Of a stretch of 64,000 bases of DNA, positions 12,075 through 21,176 are shown piece by piece (positions within the stretch are counted from its first letter, which is position 1; each line of letters starts with the position of its first letter). The translations under genes were made by a program, and so were the position numbers. A model generated the notes under the pieces. It searched no databases. It had not been told where the DNA came from and worked only from the letters and a program-made list of their open reading frames with translations. Source of the DNA: Polyangiaceae bacterium (GTDB taxonomy: Bacteria; Myxococcota_A; Polyangia; Polyangiales; Polyangiaceae); NCBI GenBank assembly GCA_016719945.1, contig JADJYE010000033.1, positions 62,001-126,000 on the forward strand. Reading direction: 5' to 3'.

Positions 12075-12641
12075 TCAGCGCCCGGCCGCTTCGCGCAGCG
12101 CCGCCGCGAGCACGTCCTCGGGCTGAAGGCCCACGAAGCGCTGCTCCCCGATGTAGAGCATCGGCAGGCCTTGCCCATCGAGCTGGTGGTAGTCGGCGAT
12201 GTCAGCCTCGATGCGCGAGAGCGGCGCGTCGCTCCGCATACACGCCTTGAAGGCCTCGAGCTCGAGTCCCGCGTGCTGGACCAGGTCGTACAGCCCCTCG
12301 TCGCTGCGCCCCGCGCCGCCCATCAACGCGTCGTGGATCGGCTCCGCCTTGCCCTGGGCCTCCGCGCAGATGGCGATGATCGCCGCGTGCTTCGCGTTTG
12401 GGTGCTTCTCGCTCGGGACGTGCTTGAGCACGACGCGCACCGCGCCGCGCTGCTCCTCGAGCATGGGCTGGAAGCGCTCGTGCTGCTCCTTGCAGAAGCG
12501 GCAGTCGTAGTCGACGAACTCGACGACCGTCACCAGCCCGGGGCCGCTCTTCGCGATCTCCTCGCGCACCGGGTCGCTCGAGCCGCAGGCGGCGGCGATC
12601 GTCAACGTGGCGAGAAGCTTCGCGCTTTCGGATGGTCGCAC
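12075..12641 (-). CDS. DsbA-family thiol oxidoreductase lipoprotein
   Basis: A 188-residue thioredoxin-fold protein with a lipoprotein signal (lipobox AAAC, Cys19), then the DsbA-type core: EFVDYDCRFCKEQH with redox pair Cys47-Arg-Phe-Cys50, an inserted helical domain, and the cis-proline loop GLPMLYIG (~162-169). It belongs to the DsbA/thioredoxin_4 group that oxidises or reshuffles disulfides outside the cytoplasm, fitting a genome rich in Cys-rich lipoproteins. A further Cys pair (Cys92 region and Cys ~134) may be structural. It is divergent from uvrB with only ~19 bp between starts, so promoters must overlap the genes. Confidence 0.88.
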   Translation of the reverse strand: MRPSESAKLLATLTIAAACGSSDPVREEIAKSGPGLVTVVEFVDYDCRFCKEQHERFQPMLEEQRGAVRVVLKHVPSEKHPNAKHAAIIAICAEAQGKAEPIHDALMGGAGRSDEGLYDLVQHAGLELEAFKACMRSDAPLSRIEADIADYHQLDGQGLPMLYIGEQRFVGLQPEDVLAAALREAAGR

Positions 12642-12660
12642 GGCGAGCGCCTAGACTATC

Positions 12661-14793
<2,133 letters not shown>

Positions 14794-14823
14794 CCCGAGG
14801 AGCTTGGTAAGCTCACCCTCAGG

Positions 14824-15141
14824 GTGAAGAAGCTGCTCGACAAGCTGGTCGACAAGCTCGCTGAGCGCGCGGCGAAGAAGGTCGTCGAGAAGGCGAAGCG
14901 AGATCTCTTCGGGGGCGCCGAAGACGAGGCCAAAGAGCCGACCGAGAAGGAGTCGGCGCTCGCCGCGAAGGAGCGCGAGGCAGCGGAGCGAAGGGCCGCC
15001 GCGGAGCGCCAGGCAGCCCTCGAGCAGAGCGCCCGAGCGGAGGCCGCTCGCCGAGAAGAGGCGCGGCGGCGCGCAGCCGAGGTCGAGCGCGAGGTCGACG
15101 ACGAGCTCGCGGCCCTGAAGCGGAAGCTCGGCAAGCCGTGA
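14824..15141 (+). CDS. Small coiled-coil protein
   Basis: A 105-residue, highly charged protein made almost wholly of Lys, Glu, Ala and Arg; residues ~40-100 are predicted long coiled coil with an Ala/Glu/Arg heptad-like pattern. The first 30 residues (KKLLDKLVDKLAERAAKK) form an amphipathic helix. Start GTG 14824 follows uvrB by 30 bp, and its stop overlaps the GTG of the AI-2E family exporter by 4 bp, implying translational coupling. It may be a cytoplasmic partner of that membrane protein. No family recognised. Confidence 0.72.
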   Translation: MKKLLDKLVDKLAERAAKKVVEKAKRDLFGGAEDEAKEPTEKESALAAKEREAAERRAAAERQAALEQSARAEAARREEARRRAAEVEREVDDELAALKRKLGKP

Positions 15142-16214
15142 GCGCGAGGCAGCCACAGCGCGCCGAAGGTGAAGGTCACAAGCCCCGGGAGCCCCAGCGT
15201 GTCGGGCTCAGCGTGCTCGCGCTGCTCGCCCTGGTCGGCGCGGCGTACGTCGCCCACCCGGTGTGGATGGGCCTCGTGCTCGGCACGACCATGGGCTTCA
15301 CGAGCGAGCCTCTCTACCGGTGGCTCGCGCCCCGGCTGAAGTACAAGCGGGCCCTCGCGGCCTTGCTGACCACGATTATCGGCGGGCTCGTCGCGCTCGT
15401 CGCGCTCAGCGTGGTCGGCTACATCGCCATCAGCGAGATCGTTGAGATGGTCTCGGAGATGGGCGCGCCGAGCGCCGATGAGATCATCGGGCCCTGGGGG
15501 CAGAAGATGCTCGCGCGCATGCGCGTGTCGCCCGACGCGTTCATTGGGCAGATCAACGAGGCGCTCGTCTCCCTGTCGCAGAAGGCGGCGGGCGGCCTCG
15601 CCGACGCGGTCGCGTCGATGACCTCCCTGGTGCTGATCGCGGTGATCGCGTTCTTCACGATGTATTACGTGCTGCTCGAGTGGGCGGCGATCGTGCGACG
15701 CCTCGAGCACATGCTCCCGCTCGAGCCGCGCCACACCCGCGCGCTCGTCCACGAGTTTCGTTCGGTGGGCCGCAGCGCCCTCGTGGGCACGATGGGCACG
15801 GCGCTCGTCCAGGGGCTGCTCGCCGGCGTCGGCTACGCGCTCGCGGGCGTCGAGCAGCCGATGCTGTGGGCCGTCGTCACGATGTTCGCGTCGTTCGTCC
15901 CCGTCGTGGGCACTGCGATCATCTGGATCCCTGTCGCGCTCGTCGCGCTCATCCAAGGACGGACCGGGTCTGGCGTCTTCTTGGTGGTCTGGGGCGTGCT
16001 GATCGTCACCTCCCTCGCCGACTACGTCATCCGCCCCCGGCTCGTCGGCTCGAAGGGTCAGGTGCACCCGCTGCCGCTGCTCGTCTCTCTGCTCGGCGGC
16101 GTCGAGATGTTCGGGCTCATGGGCGTGATCGTCGGGCCCATCCTGATGAGCTTGTGCCTCAGCGTGCTGCGCATTTACGAACAGGAGCGCGAAAAAGGTA
16201 CGCTCCGAACATGA
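15138..16214 (+). CDS. AI-2E family transporter / permease
   Basis: A 358-residue polytopic membrane protein with about eight hydrophobic segments in the AI-2E family arrangement: two N-terminal helices, a soluble region (~95-160), then helices to the end. Characteristic stretches include the conserved FVPVVGTAIIWIP and the late RPRLVGSKGQVHPLPLLVSLLGG. Members export small molecules (E. coli TqsA and YdiK) or act as Na+/H+ antiporters; the substrate cannot be told. Start GTG overlaps the coiled-coil gene stop, and its own stop overlaps the ATG of the next lipoprotein, so three genes are coupled. Confidence 0.92.
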   Translation: MSARQPQRAEGEGHKPREPQRVGLSVLALLALVGAAYVAHPVWMGLVLGTTMGFTSEPLYRWLAPRLKYKRALAALLTTIIGGLVALVALSVVGYIAISEIVEMVSEMGAPSADEIIGPWGQKMLARMRVSPDAFIGQINEALVSLSQKAAGGLADAVASMTSLVLIAVIAFFTMYYVLLEWAAIVRRLEHMLPLEPRHTRALVHEFRSVGRSALVGTMGTALVQGLLAGVGYALAGVEQPMLWAVVTMFASFVPVVGTAIIWIPVALVALIQGRTGSGVFLVVWGVLIVTSLADYVIRPRLVGSKGQVHPLPLLVSLLGGVEMFGLMGVIVGPILMSLCLSVLRIYEQEREKGTLRT

Positions 16215-16654
16215 GCCTCTCGTCCACCAGCCGACCTACGCGCGCGGTCCACGCCCTGGCCATTCCCATCGTCCTGATGGCTGCAGGCGTCCTCGCCGGT
16301 GGGTGTGACCAGGAGGTCAACTGCCTGGTCGCGACCGAGTGCGTCGAAGAGTGCGGTGGGCCGGTCGTGCAGTCCGGCTGCGACCCGTGCCCATCGGGCT
16401 CGTTCGATGCGCTCACCTGCGAGGGCGGCGGTGGGGGCGGCGGTGGCGGCGGCGGCGGTGGCGGCGCGCCCTTGGGTGGAGGCGGCGCCGGTGGCGCCGG
16501 CGTGTGCGACATCCCCGAGTGCGACACGGCGATCAACTGCCTCGACATGTGCGGCGGCATGTTGGTGACGATCTCGTGCTGCCCCTGTGAAGGCGAGCTG
16601 GTGGACGCGACGACGTGCAACGGCGGCGGCGGCGGCGCGGGCGGGGGCGGCTAG
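16211..16654 (+). CDS. Cys-rich, Gly-tract lipoprotein
   Basis: A 147-residue predicted lipoprotein (lipobox LAGGC near residue 32). Two short Cys-rich modules of the same layout, each with C-x7-C-x3-C then CxPC near the end, are joined by a run of 14 consecutive glycines and a second Gly-rich stretch, and the protein ends in another Gly tract. The modules look like an internal duplication. The GGC-rich tract is a simple-sequence repeat that could change length by slippage. The ATG overlaps the stop of the upstream transporter (ATGA). Function unknown. Confidence 0.78.
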   Translation: MSLSSTSRPTRAVHALAIPIVLMAAGVLAGGCDQEVNCLVATECVEECGGPVVQSGCDPCPSGSFDALTCEGGGGGGGGGGGGGGAPLGGGGAGGAGVCDIPECDTAINCLDMCGGMLVTISCCPCEGELVDATTCNGGGGGAGGGG

Positions 16655-16655
16655 C

Positions 16656-17273
16656 TTGGCCGGCTATCGCGCCGACGGGCAGTCGCGCTGCACGGGCTGC
16701 CAGGTGGCGGTCCCCCTGGAGGGACTGTTTCTGACCACGTCCGGCGCGGCCTTGTGCCCGACCTGCAAGCAGACCTGGGCCGACGCGGAGCTCGCGCGCG
16801 CCAACGAGGGGTGGACCACCGGGATGTCGGAGGTGGAGGGCTATCGTCTGCTGTGCCCGACCTGCAAGCTCGCCACGATGCACGTAAAGCGCGGCGAGCT
16901 CCGCTTCCGCGCTGTGTGCTCGCGCTGTGGTGGCAAGACGACGCGCCTTCAGCCGGCCTCGTTCCTGGGCGCAGCGGTGATGCTGATGTTGGCGATGCTG
17001 CTGTTGCTCGCGACCGCGCCGCTCGCGCTCATCCCGTTGCTCGCCGGCTATGCGCTCGTGCTCGGGCGGGACCTGTGGCGCCGCAGGCGCTATCCCGTCG
17101 CCACCTTCGAGCAGATCGCGGCCGCCGAGCGGGTCGAGCGCGAAGCGCGCATCCGCGTGGCCGCCGAAAGCTTCGTGCGGGTCAGCGAGGGCGCCGCCGA
17201 CGAGCTGGTCGCCGACGCCGAGCCTGACGCGGCCGCGGCGCGGGTCAGGGGGCGAGAGGGTCGGCTCCACTGA
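16656..17273 (+). CDS. Zinc-ribbon membrane protein
   Basis: About 205 residues if the TTG at 16656, one base after the previous stop, is the start. It has two zinc-ribbon-like modules: CTGC...CPTC (~11-40) and CPTC...CSRC (~66-90), then two hydrophobic segments (~108-125 and ~128-142), then a charged Arg/Glu/Ala helical tail. The topology suggests a membrane protein with a metal-binding cytoplasmic head. An earlier in-frame ATG at 16587 would overlap the Gly-rich lipoprotein and give a low-complexity N-terminus, so it is not preferred. No known function. Confidence 0.72.
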   Translation: MAGYRADGQSRCTGCQVAVPLEGLFLTTSGAALCPTCKQTWADAELARANEGWTTGMSEVEGYRLLCPTCKLATMHVKRGELRFRAVCSRCGGKTTRLQPASFLGAAVMLMLAMLLLLATAPLALIPLLAGYALVLGRDLWRRRRYPVATFEQIAAAERVEREARIRVAAESFVRVSEGAADELVADAEPDAAAARVRGREGRLH

Positions 17274-17334
17274 ATGTGGGCCGATTGGCTCGACGGATCG
17301 CCACCTCGCTCTCGGCTCGCGCTAGAACCATCCA

Positions 17335-17853
17335 ATGGTGCACCGAGTCTCCGAGCTGATGAGCGCCGAGGTCTGGACTTGCCACGCGAGCCATCCGATG
17401 AGCCGTGCCGCCGAGCTCATGTGGAACCATGACTGTGGCGCCGTGCCCGTGGTCGAAGACTCGGGCGAGCTCGTCGGCATCGTGACCGACCGCGACCTGT
17501 GCATGGCCGCCTACACGCGCGGGCAGGCGCTGCACGACATGCCGCTCCGCTCGCTGTGCGAGCGCGAGCTGGTCACCTGCGTGCCCGACGACAGCATCGC
17601 GGAGGCCGAGCGAAAGATGGTGCGCTTCCAGGTGAGGAGGCTGCCGGTCATCGACGGCGAGCGCCGCGTGGTCGGCATGCTCACGCTCTCCGATCTCGTC
17701 CGGCACCTCGCGATCGTGTCGCCCGAGGACGGCGGAGGCTTCAGCCCGCGCAGCCTCGCGCTGACCTTGGAGGCCGTGTCTCGACCGCGGAGCGCGCCGG
17801 GAGAGGCCGAGATCGTGGCGCGCCAGAGCGACGCGCTCGCGAAGCGGTCGTAG
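17335..17853 (+). CDS. Tandem CBS-domain protein
   Basis: A 172-residue cytoplasmic protein with a pair of CBS domains (roughly 1-62 and 68-130), which bind adenosine nucleotides and sense energy state. Hallmarks are VSELMSAEVWTC, AVPVVEDSGELVGIVTDRDL, and in the second domain RRLPVIDGERRVVGMLTLSDL. A ~40-residue polar tail follows with no recognised domain. Stand-alone CBS pairs usually regulate a partner by direct contact; no obvious partner is adjacent. The direct-repeat cluster starts 46 bp after the stop. Confidence 0.9.
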   Translation: MVHRVSELMSAEVWTCHASHPMSRAAELMWNHDCGAVPVVEDSGELVGIVTDRDLCMAAYTRGQALHDMPLRSLCERELVTCVPDDSIAEAERKMVRFQVRRLPVIDGERRVVGMLTLSDLVRHLAIVSPEDGGGFSPRSLALTLEAVSRPRSAPGEAEIVARQSDALAKRS

Positions 17854-17899
17854 GCCGCGCTTCCTCGCGCTGACAGGCCGCAGCCGCCACCCCGCGGTC

Positions 17900-18066
17900 G
17901 GCGACAGCGAGGACACCCCTTGCCGCAAGGTCCCTCCTAGCTGTCGCCAGCGGAGCCACGAACCGCCCGCAATACCCGCGAATCGCCGACATTTCGCGCT
18001 GGCATGGCCTCGACCCGCGGGTGTCGGCGACAGCGAAGCCACCCCTTGGCGCAAGGTCTCGCCTAG
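17900..18066. repeat. 167-bp direct repeat, copy A, left half
   Basis: Two tandem ~126-bp units (starting 17900 and 18026, the second interrupted). Each begins GGCGACAGCGAGG and contains a nested foldback: outer arms GGCGACAGC and GCTGTCGCC, inner arms CCTTG and CAAGG. The block is identical to 22635-22801 except at two positions (A/G at each). The last four bases, CTAG, are the target duplication of the IS element that follows; the remainder of the unit resumes at 19744. No coding potential is supported. Confidence 0.92.
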
Positions 18067-19739
18067 AGCGCCGATCGGCTTGATGGCTGAGCAATTTCGA
18101 TCGGTTGCACGGGGGGATCGACAAGTGGGTCGGCTGATGATCGCGTAGCTCATCGAGGTGCGCGATGGAGCGATGGAAGCCGCGGGTTGAGTTGACGAAG
18201 CAGGAGACGCTGATGATGAAGCGCCTGACCCGGGTTCGGGCGCTCTTCGGATTCTTGCGGCTCAACCGCCACGTGATCTTCGACGACAAGTTCCAGGACC
18301 GGTTGGAGGAGATGTCCGGCGGACGGGGCTGGGATCCGCCGCACCCTCCAGCGATGCTCTGCATGGCGCTGCTTCTGCAGGGCTACGTGGGCGCGTCCGA
18401 TGCCGAAGCCGTCGAGCTGACGGTGATGGATCTGGGTGGCAGATGGCGTTGGACTGCTTCGGCTCCGGTGAGCCAGCCTTTTCGCAAGGGGCGTTGCAGG
18501 CGTTTCGAGAGCGCATGGTCGAGCGAGATGGACCGTGCTCTGCTTGAGCGCACGGTCGCGTTGGTACGCGACGGCGTCGCGACGAAAGGGGAGGGTCAGT
18601 CGCTGTCGAAGGCGCTTCGCGTGGCGGTCGACAGCCGCCCTTTGGCCGGGGCCGGGCGGGTTGAAGCACGTCAACCTGCTCGGGCATGCGCGCAACATCG
18701 TTCCGGATCGTGTCGAAGATCATGGATCGTTCGCCGGACGGATCTGCCGCAGGGCCGGCATTCCTCTGCTGCTGGCACCGAGCATCAAGGCGGGGCTCGA
18801 CATCGACTGGAGGATCCGGCGCGAAGCTTGCGGCAGTTGCGACCGTCGAGCGGCAGGTGGCGTCGCTGCAACGATGGGTGGGCGGAGACTGTCGTCGAGT
18901 CTCCGCTCCTGCCGCTGCTCGAAGCGATCAACACGGTTCGCGACCAAGACCTCGAGCCGGGCGAGGGTGGCGGTCTGCGCATTCCAAGGTGTCGCACCCG
19001 CAGGCGGATCTCGATCGAGGACCGAGGATGCGCGGCCGCAAGAGCCGCTCGAAGCGGTTTGACGGCTACAAGGAGCACATCGCCAGGGACCTCGACGTTC
19101 CAGCCATCGTCGCTTGCGCGGTCACGCCCGCCAATCGACCCGAGGAAGAAGGGCAGCGCCTATCCTGGAAGCATCGAGCATCAGGGCTTCGCGCTGGCCG
19201 AGGTGCACATCGACCGGCCTACGGAACAGCCCCGTCGTGACCTCGGTGCTCGCCAGTGGGTGGCGGGTGTTCGCGAAACCCTGGGCGCTGCGATCGCGCC
19301 CCCGGACTCTTCTCCAAGGCCGCCTTCCGCATTGATCTGCGCTCCAAGACGATCACGTGTCCCGCGGCGAAGTGGAGGCCTTCGAGCCCGGCGAGACGGT
19401 TCACTTCGATCCTGGGCCGCGGTGCGCTCCATGCGTGCCGTTGCACGCAGGCCGCAAGGGCGCGGTCGCAGCGTTTCGATAGCGAAGGACGAGGCGCTCC
19501 AAAGAAGCTTCAAAGCTGCGGGTCCGGCAGCAGGCCGGAGCAGCTCCGCGGCGCGTCGCCGTCGAGCACAGCCTCGCACATCGCGGCAAGGGCGCACGGG
19601 CCCGCTACCTGGGCGTGCGCAAGAACCTCTTCGACCTGCGACGCTCCGGTGCAATCCAGAACCTTGAGGCGCTGCATCACATCCACAGGGAGGCCGCGTA
19701 AGTGGTCATGTTTGGACGACTTTCAACCCGTTCGGCGCT
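18067..19739 (+). mobile_element. Decayed IS1182-family insertion sequence
   Basis: A 1673-bp element bounded by CTAG on both sides (18063-18066 and 19740-19743), consistent with a 4-bp target duplication. Ends are imperfect inverted repeats: AGCGCCGA at the left and, read inward from the right, AGCGCCGA followed by partly matching bases (ACGGGTTGA versus TCGGCTTGA). Removing the element plus one CTAG restores a repeat unit of the type seen at 22761. Inside is a single transposase gene with many frameshifts, so the copy is not autonomous. Confidence 0.85.
18165..19701 (+). pseudogene. IS1182-family transposase, multiply frameshifted
   Basis: The N-terminus is intact and typical of the family (MERWKPRVELTKQETLMM, then LCMALLLQGYVGASDAEAV). 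From ~18437 the conserved sequence jumps between all three frames: QMALDCFGSGEPAFSQGAL in frame 2, MDRALLERTVALVRDGV back in frame 3, RRAGIPLLLAPSIKAGLDID in frame 1, then SKRFDGYKEHIARDLD and VTPANRPEEEG in frame 2 near 19040-19150, and FSKAAFRIDLRSKTITCPA and RKNLFDLRR pieces further on. At least six frame changes over 1.5 kb mean the enzyme is dead. It should encode the DDE recombinase for the surrounding element. Confidence 0.88.
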
Positions 19740-19800
19740 CTAGCCGTCGCCGACCGAGCCATGTCGTCGACCACGGCGCGCGGGCCAACCCGTCGTAGCT
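19740..19800. repeat. Direct repeat copy A, right half (repeat tail)
   Basis: Starts with the second CTAG and continues CCGTCGCCGACCGAGCC, then a tail with GGCGCGCGGGCCAACC that matches 22950-22985 closely. It is the remainder of the unit interrupted by the IS. The tail runs into the 3' end of the HTH gene on the minus strand, supplying its last ~16 codons and its TAG stop. Confidence 0.85.
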
Positions 19801-20477
19801 GCTTCGGCCGCGCGCAGGAGGCGGAAGTCCTGCGCAGCCTGCCACGCCGTCGCGAACGAGCACGAGGCCTTGCGCGCGACGTCGGCGATGGACAGGCCCG
19901 GTGCGTGTTCCAGCGCGGTCCACACGTCGGCGCGAAACGACGGGCCCATCAGCACGCGATTTCGGTAGCCCGCGTGACGTCGAATCAGAACCTCCGGCGA
20001 GAGCACGTCCTCGGGGCGGTCACGGAGGGTCCCCTTCGGGGCGAGCAGCTTCGACCCTGTGAAGCGCTCATCCTCGCCCCGTCGCTGCACCTGGAAGGCG
20101 GTCCCGGTTGGCAGCAGCTCGACCCGCGCTCCCTCGTAGACGCCCGCGAGCCGCGCGAGCCGCCGATCCTTCCTGAGCCACGCGGCGATGGCCGCCCAAT
20201 ACGCGCGCACTCGCTCCGACGGATGGGAGCCCACCAGCCGCACGAGCCGGTCGGCGTTCACGTGGGTGTGGTGCACGTCGAGCCAAGTGGTCAGCACGGC
20301 GAGGACGCGCAGATCACCTTCGTCCATACCGACGGCGGAGGCGTGCACGAGCGTGCTCTCGATGTCCGCGTCAGCGTCTGCCTTCGCGGCGAAGCTCATC
20401 CCAATGCCCACCATGCGCGCGGTCAGCTCGCCGGGCGCGGGCACGGCCTCCGGGGAGGTCGCGCGGTTAAACGCCAT
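19740..20477 (-). CDS. HTH protein paired with nucleotidyltransferase
   Basis: A 245-residue protein starting at ATG 20477, which overlaps the end of the upstream nucleotidyltransferase gene by 11 bp. It is mostly alpha-helical; residues ~184-224 look like a winged or simple helix-turn-helix (VWTALEHAPGLSIADVARK then SFATAWQAAQDFRLL). The middle contains a basic DRRLARL segment and GEDERFTGS. The last ~16 residues and the stop are encoded by the direct-repeat tail, so the native C-terminus may have been altered. The pairing with an NTase recalls AbiEi/AbiEii (type IV toxin-antitoxin), with this as the candidate antitoxin or DNA-binding partner; that is inference only. Confidence 0.78.
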   Translation of the reverse strand: MAFNRATSPEAVPAPGELTARMVGIGMSFAAKADADADIESTLVHASAVGMDEGDLRVLAVLTTWLDVHHTHVNADRLVRLVGSHPSERVRAYWAAIAAWLRKDRRLARLAGVYEGARVELLPTGTAFQVQRRGEDERFTGSKLLAPKGTLRDRPEDVLSPEVLIRRHAGYRNRVLMGPSFRADVWTALEHAPGLSIADVARKASCSFATAWQAAQDFRLLRAAEAATTGWPARRGRRHGSVGDG

Positions 20478-21006
20478 GACCGAGCCTCCGCGCGAGATCG
20501 GCGACCGTCGCACGCACGTGCTCGGGCCAGAGCTCGTTGCCGTCCTGCACCTCGAGCCACGGCACGCACTCGGCAAGCTCCTCCGCCGTCGGTCCGAGCG
20601 CGATGCAGTCGGGCAGATCGGTGCCGCGATCACAGAGCGCGAACAGCTTGCCCTTGAGCAGATCGGACCTGCCGAGCGTGGTGAGCACGATGGCGCGCCC
20701 GCCGAATATGAGCTGGACGCGCTCGCGCCACCCGGCGGGCAGAACGTCGGCGAGCTGCATCGGACCGTTGTTGAGCCAGTCGTCGAACAGCTCGGCGCCG
20801 GCCTGGCGCTGTGCCCCCGCGAAGTCGCGCGCAGCCGAGGCGATGGCCGGCGGTAGCTCGGGGACGAGGATGTCGAAGTCGCGCGTGGGCCGCTGGATGA
20901 CGCCCATGAGCCCGAGCGCCGACCCACCAATGACCACGCCCTCGAAGCGCAGGCTGAGTCCCAGCAGGTAGAGGTCAAAGGCTTCGATGGTCTGACGCGG
21001 CAGCAT
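20467..21006 (-). CDS. Nucleotidyltransferase-fold protein (AbiEii/DUF6036-like)
   Basis: A 179-residue protein with the DNA polymerase-beta-type nucleotidyltransferase signature: GGS (27-29) followed by RDFDIL with the two metal-binding acidic residues Asp43 and Asp45. The length and sequence feel match the AbiEii/DUF6036 group, some of which are toxins that nucleotidylate tRNA or NTP targets. Start ATG 21006 has GGGGAG 7 bases upstream; a longer frame to 21066 would read through the palindrome at 21018-21036 and is rejected. It overlaps the HTH gene by 11 bp, so both are one transcript. Activity is not provable from sequence. Confidence 0.82.
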   Translation of the reverse strand: MLPRQTIEAFDLYLLGLSLRFEGVVIGGSALGLMGVIQRPTRDFDILVPELPPAIASAARDFAGAQRQAGAELFDDWLNNGPMQLADVLPAGWRERVQLIFGGRAIVLTTLGRSDLLKGKLFALCDRGTDLPDCIALGPTAEELAECVPWLEVQDGNELWPEHVRATVADLARRLGHGV

Positions 21007-21017
21007 GCGCTCCCCGT

Positions 21018-21036
21018 GTATCGGATAAACCGATAC
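21018..21036. promoter_or_regulatory. Palindromic operator upstream of NTase/HTH pair
   Basis: Perfect 7-bp inverted repeat GTATCGG, spacer ATAAA, CCGATAC, 11 bp before the NTase start codon and just upstream of its ribosome binding site. Position and symmetry suit an autoregulatory site for the HTH partner; AbiEi-type and HipB-type antitoxins bind comparable inverted repeats. The site is AT-richer than its surroundings. Binding is inferred. Confidence 0.6.
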
Positions 21037-21055
21037 CAAGGTGCCTCCCAGCCTG

Positions 21056-21126
21056 GCTTTCGTCAAGCCAGCCTACGAAAGCACCACAGGGCGCCGGCCC
21101 TCTCGGACGCGACACCCTGCAACGCA
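21056..21126. repeat. Hairpin repeat (degenerate copy), possible terminator
   Basis: Contains the inverted repeat GCTTTCGT (21057-21063 region) with ACGAAAGC (21075-21082), and a block from CGAAAGC through CACCCTGCAACGCA that matches 23611-23662. In this copy the CAGGG/CCCTG stem has two mismatches. It lies after the stop of the lipoprotein gene at 21177 and before the NTase promoter, where a terminator would be useful. Confidence 0.5.
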
Positions 21127-21176
21127 ACCCCGGCGCGCCTGTCTGCTTGGCGAGCCTGAGCACATCCGTGGGCTAC

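Noticed and set aside
21007..21066. Upstream start for the NTase gene
   Set aside because: It would translate through a perfect palindromic operator; ATG 21006 has a good ribosome binding site.
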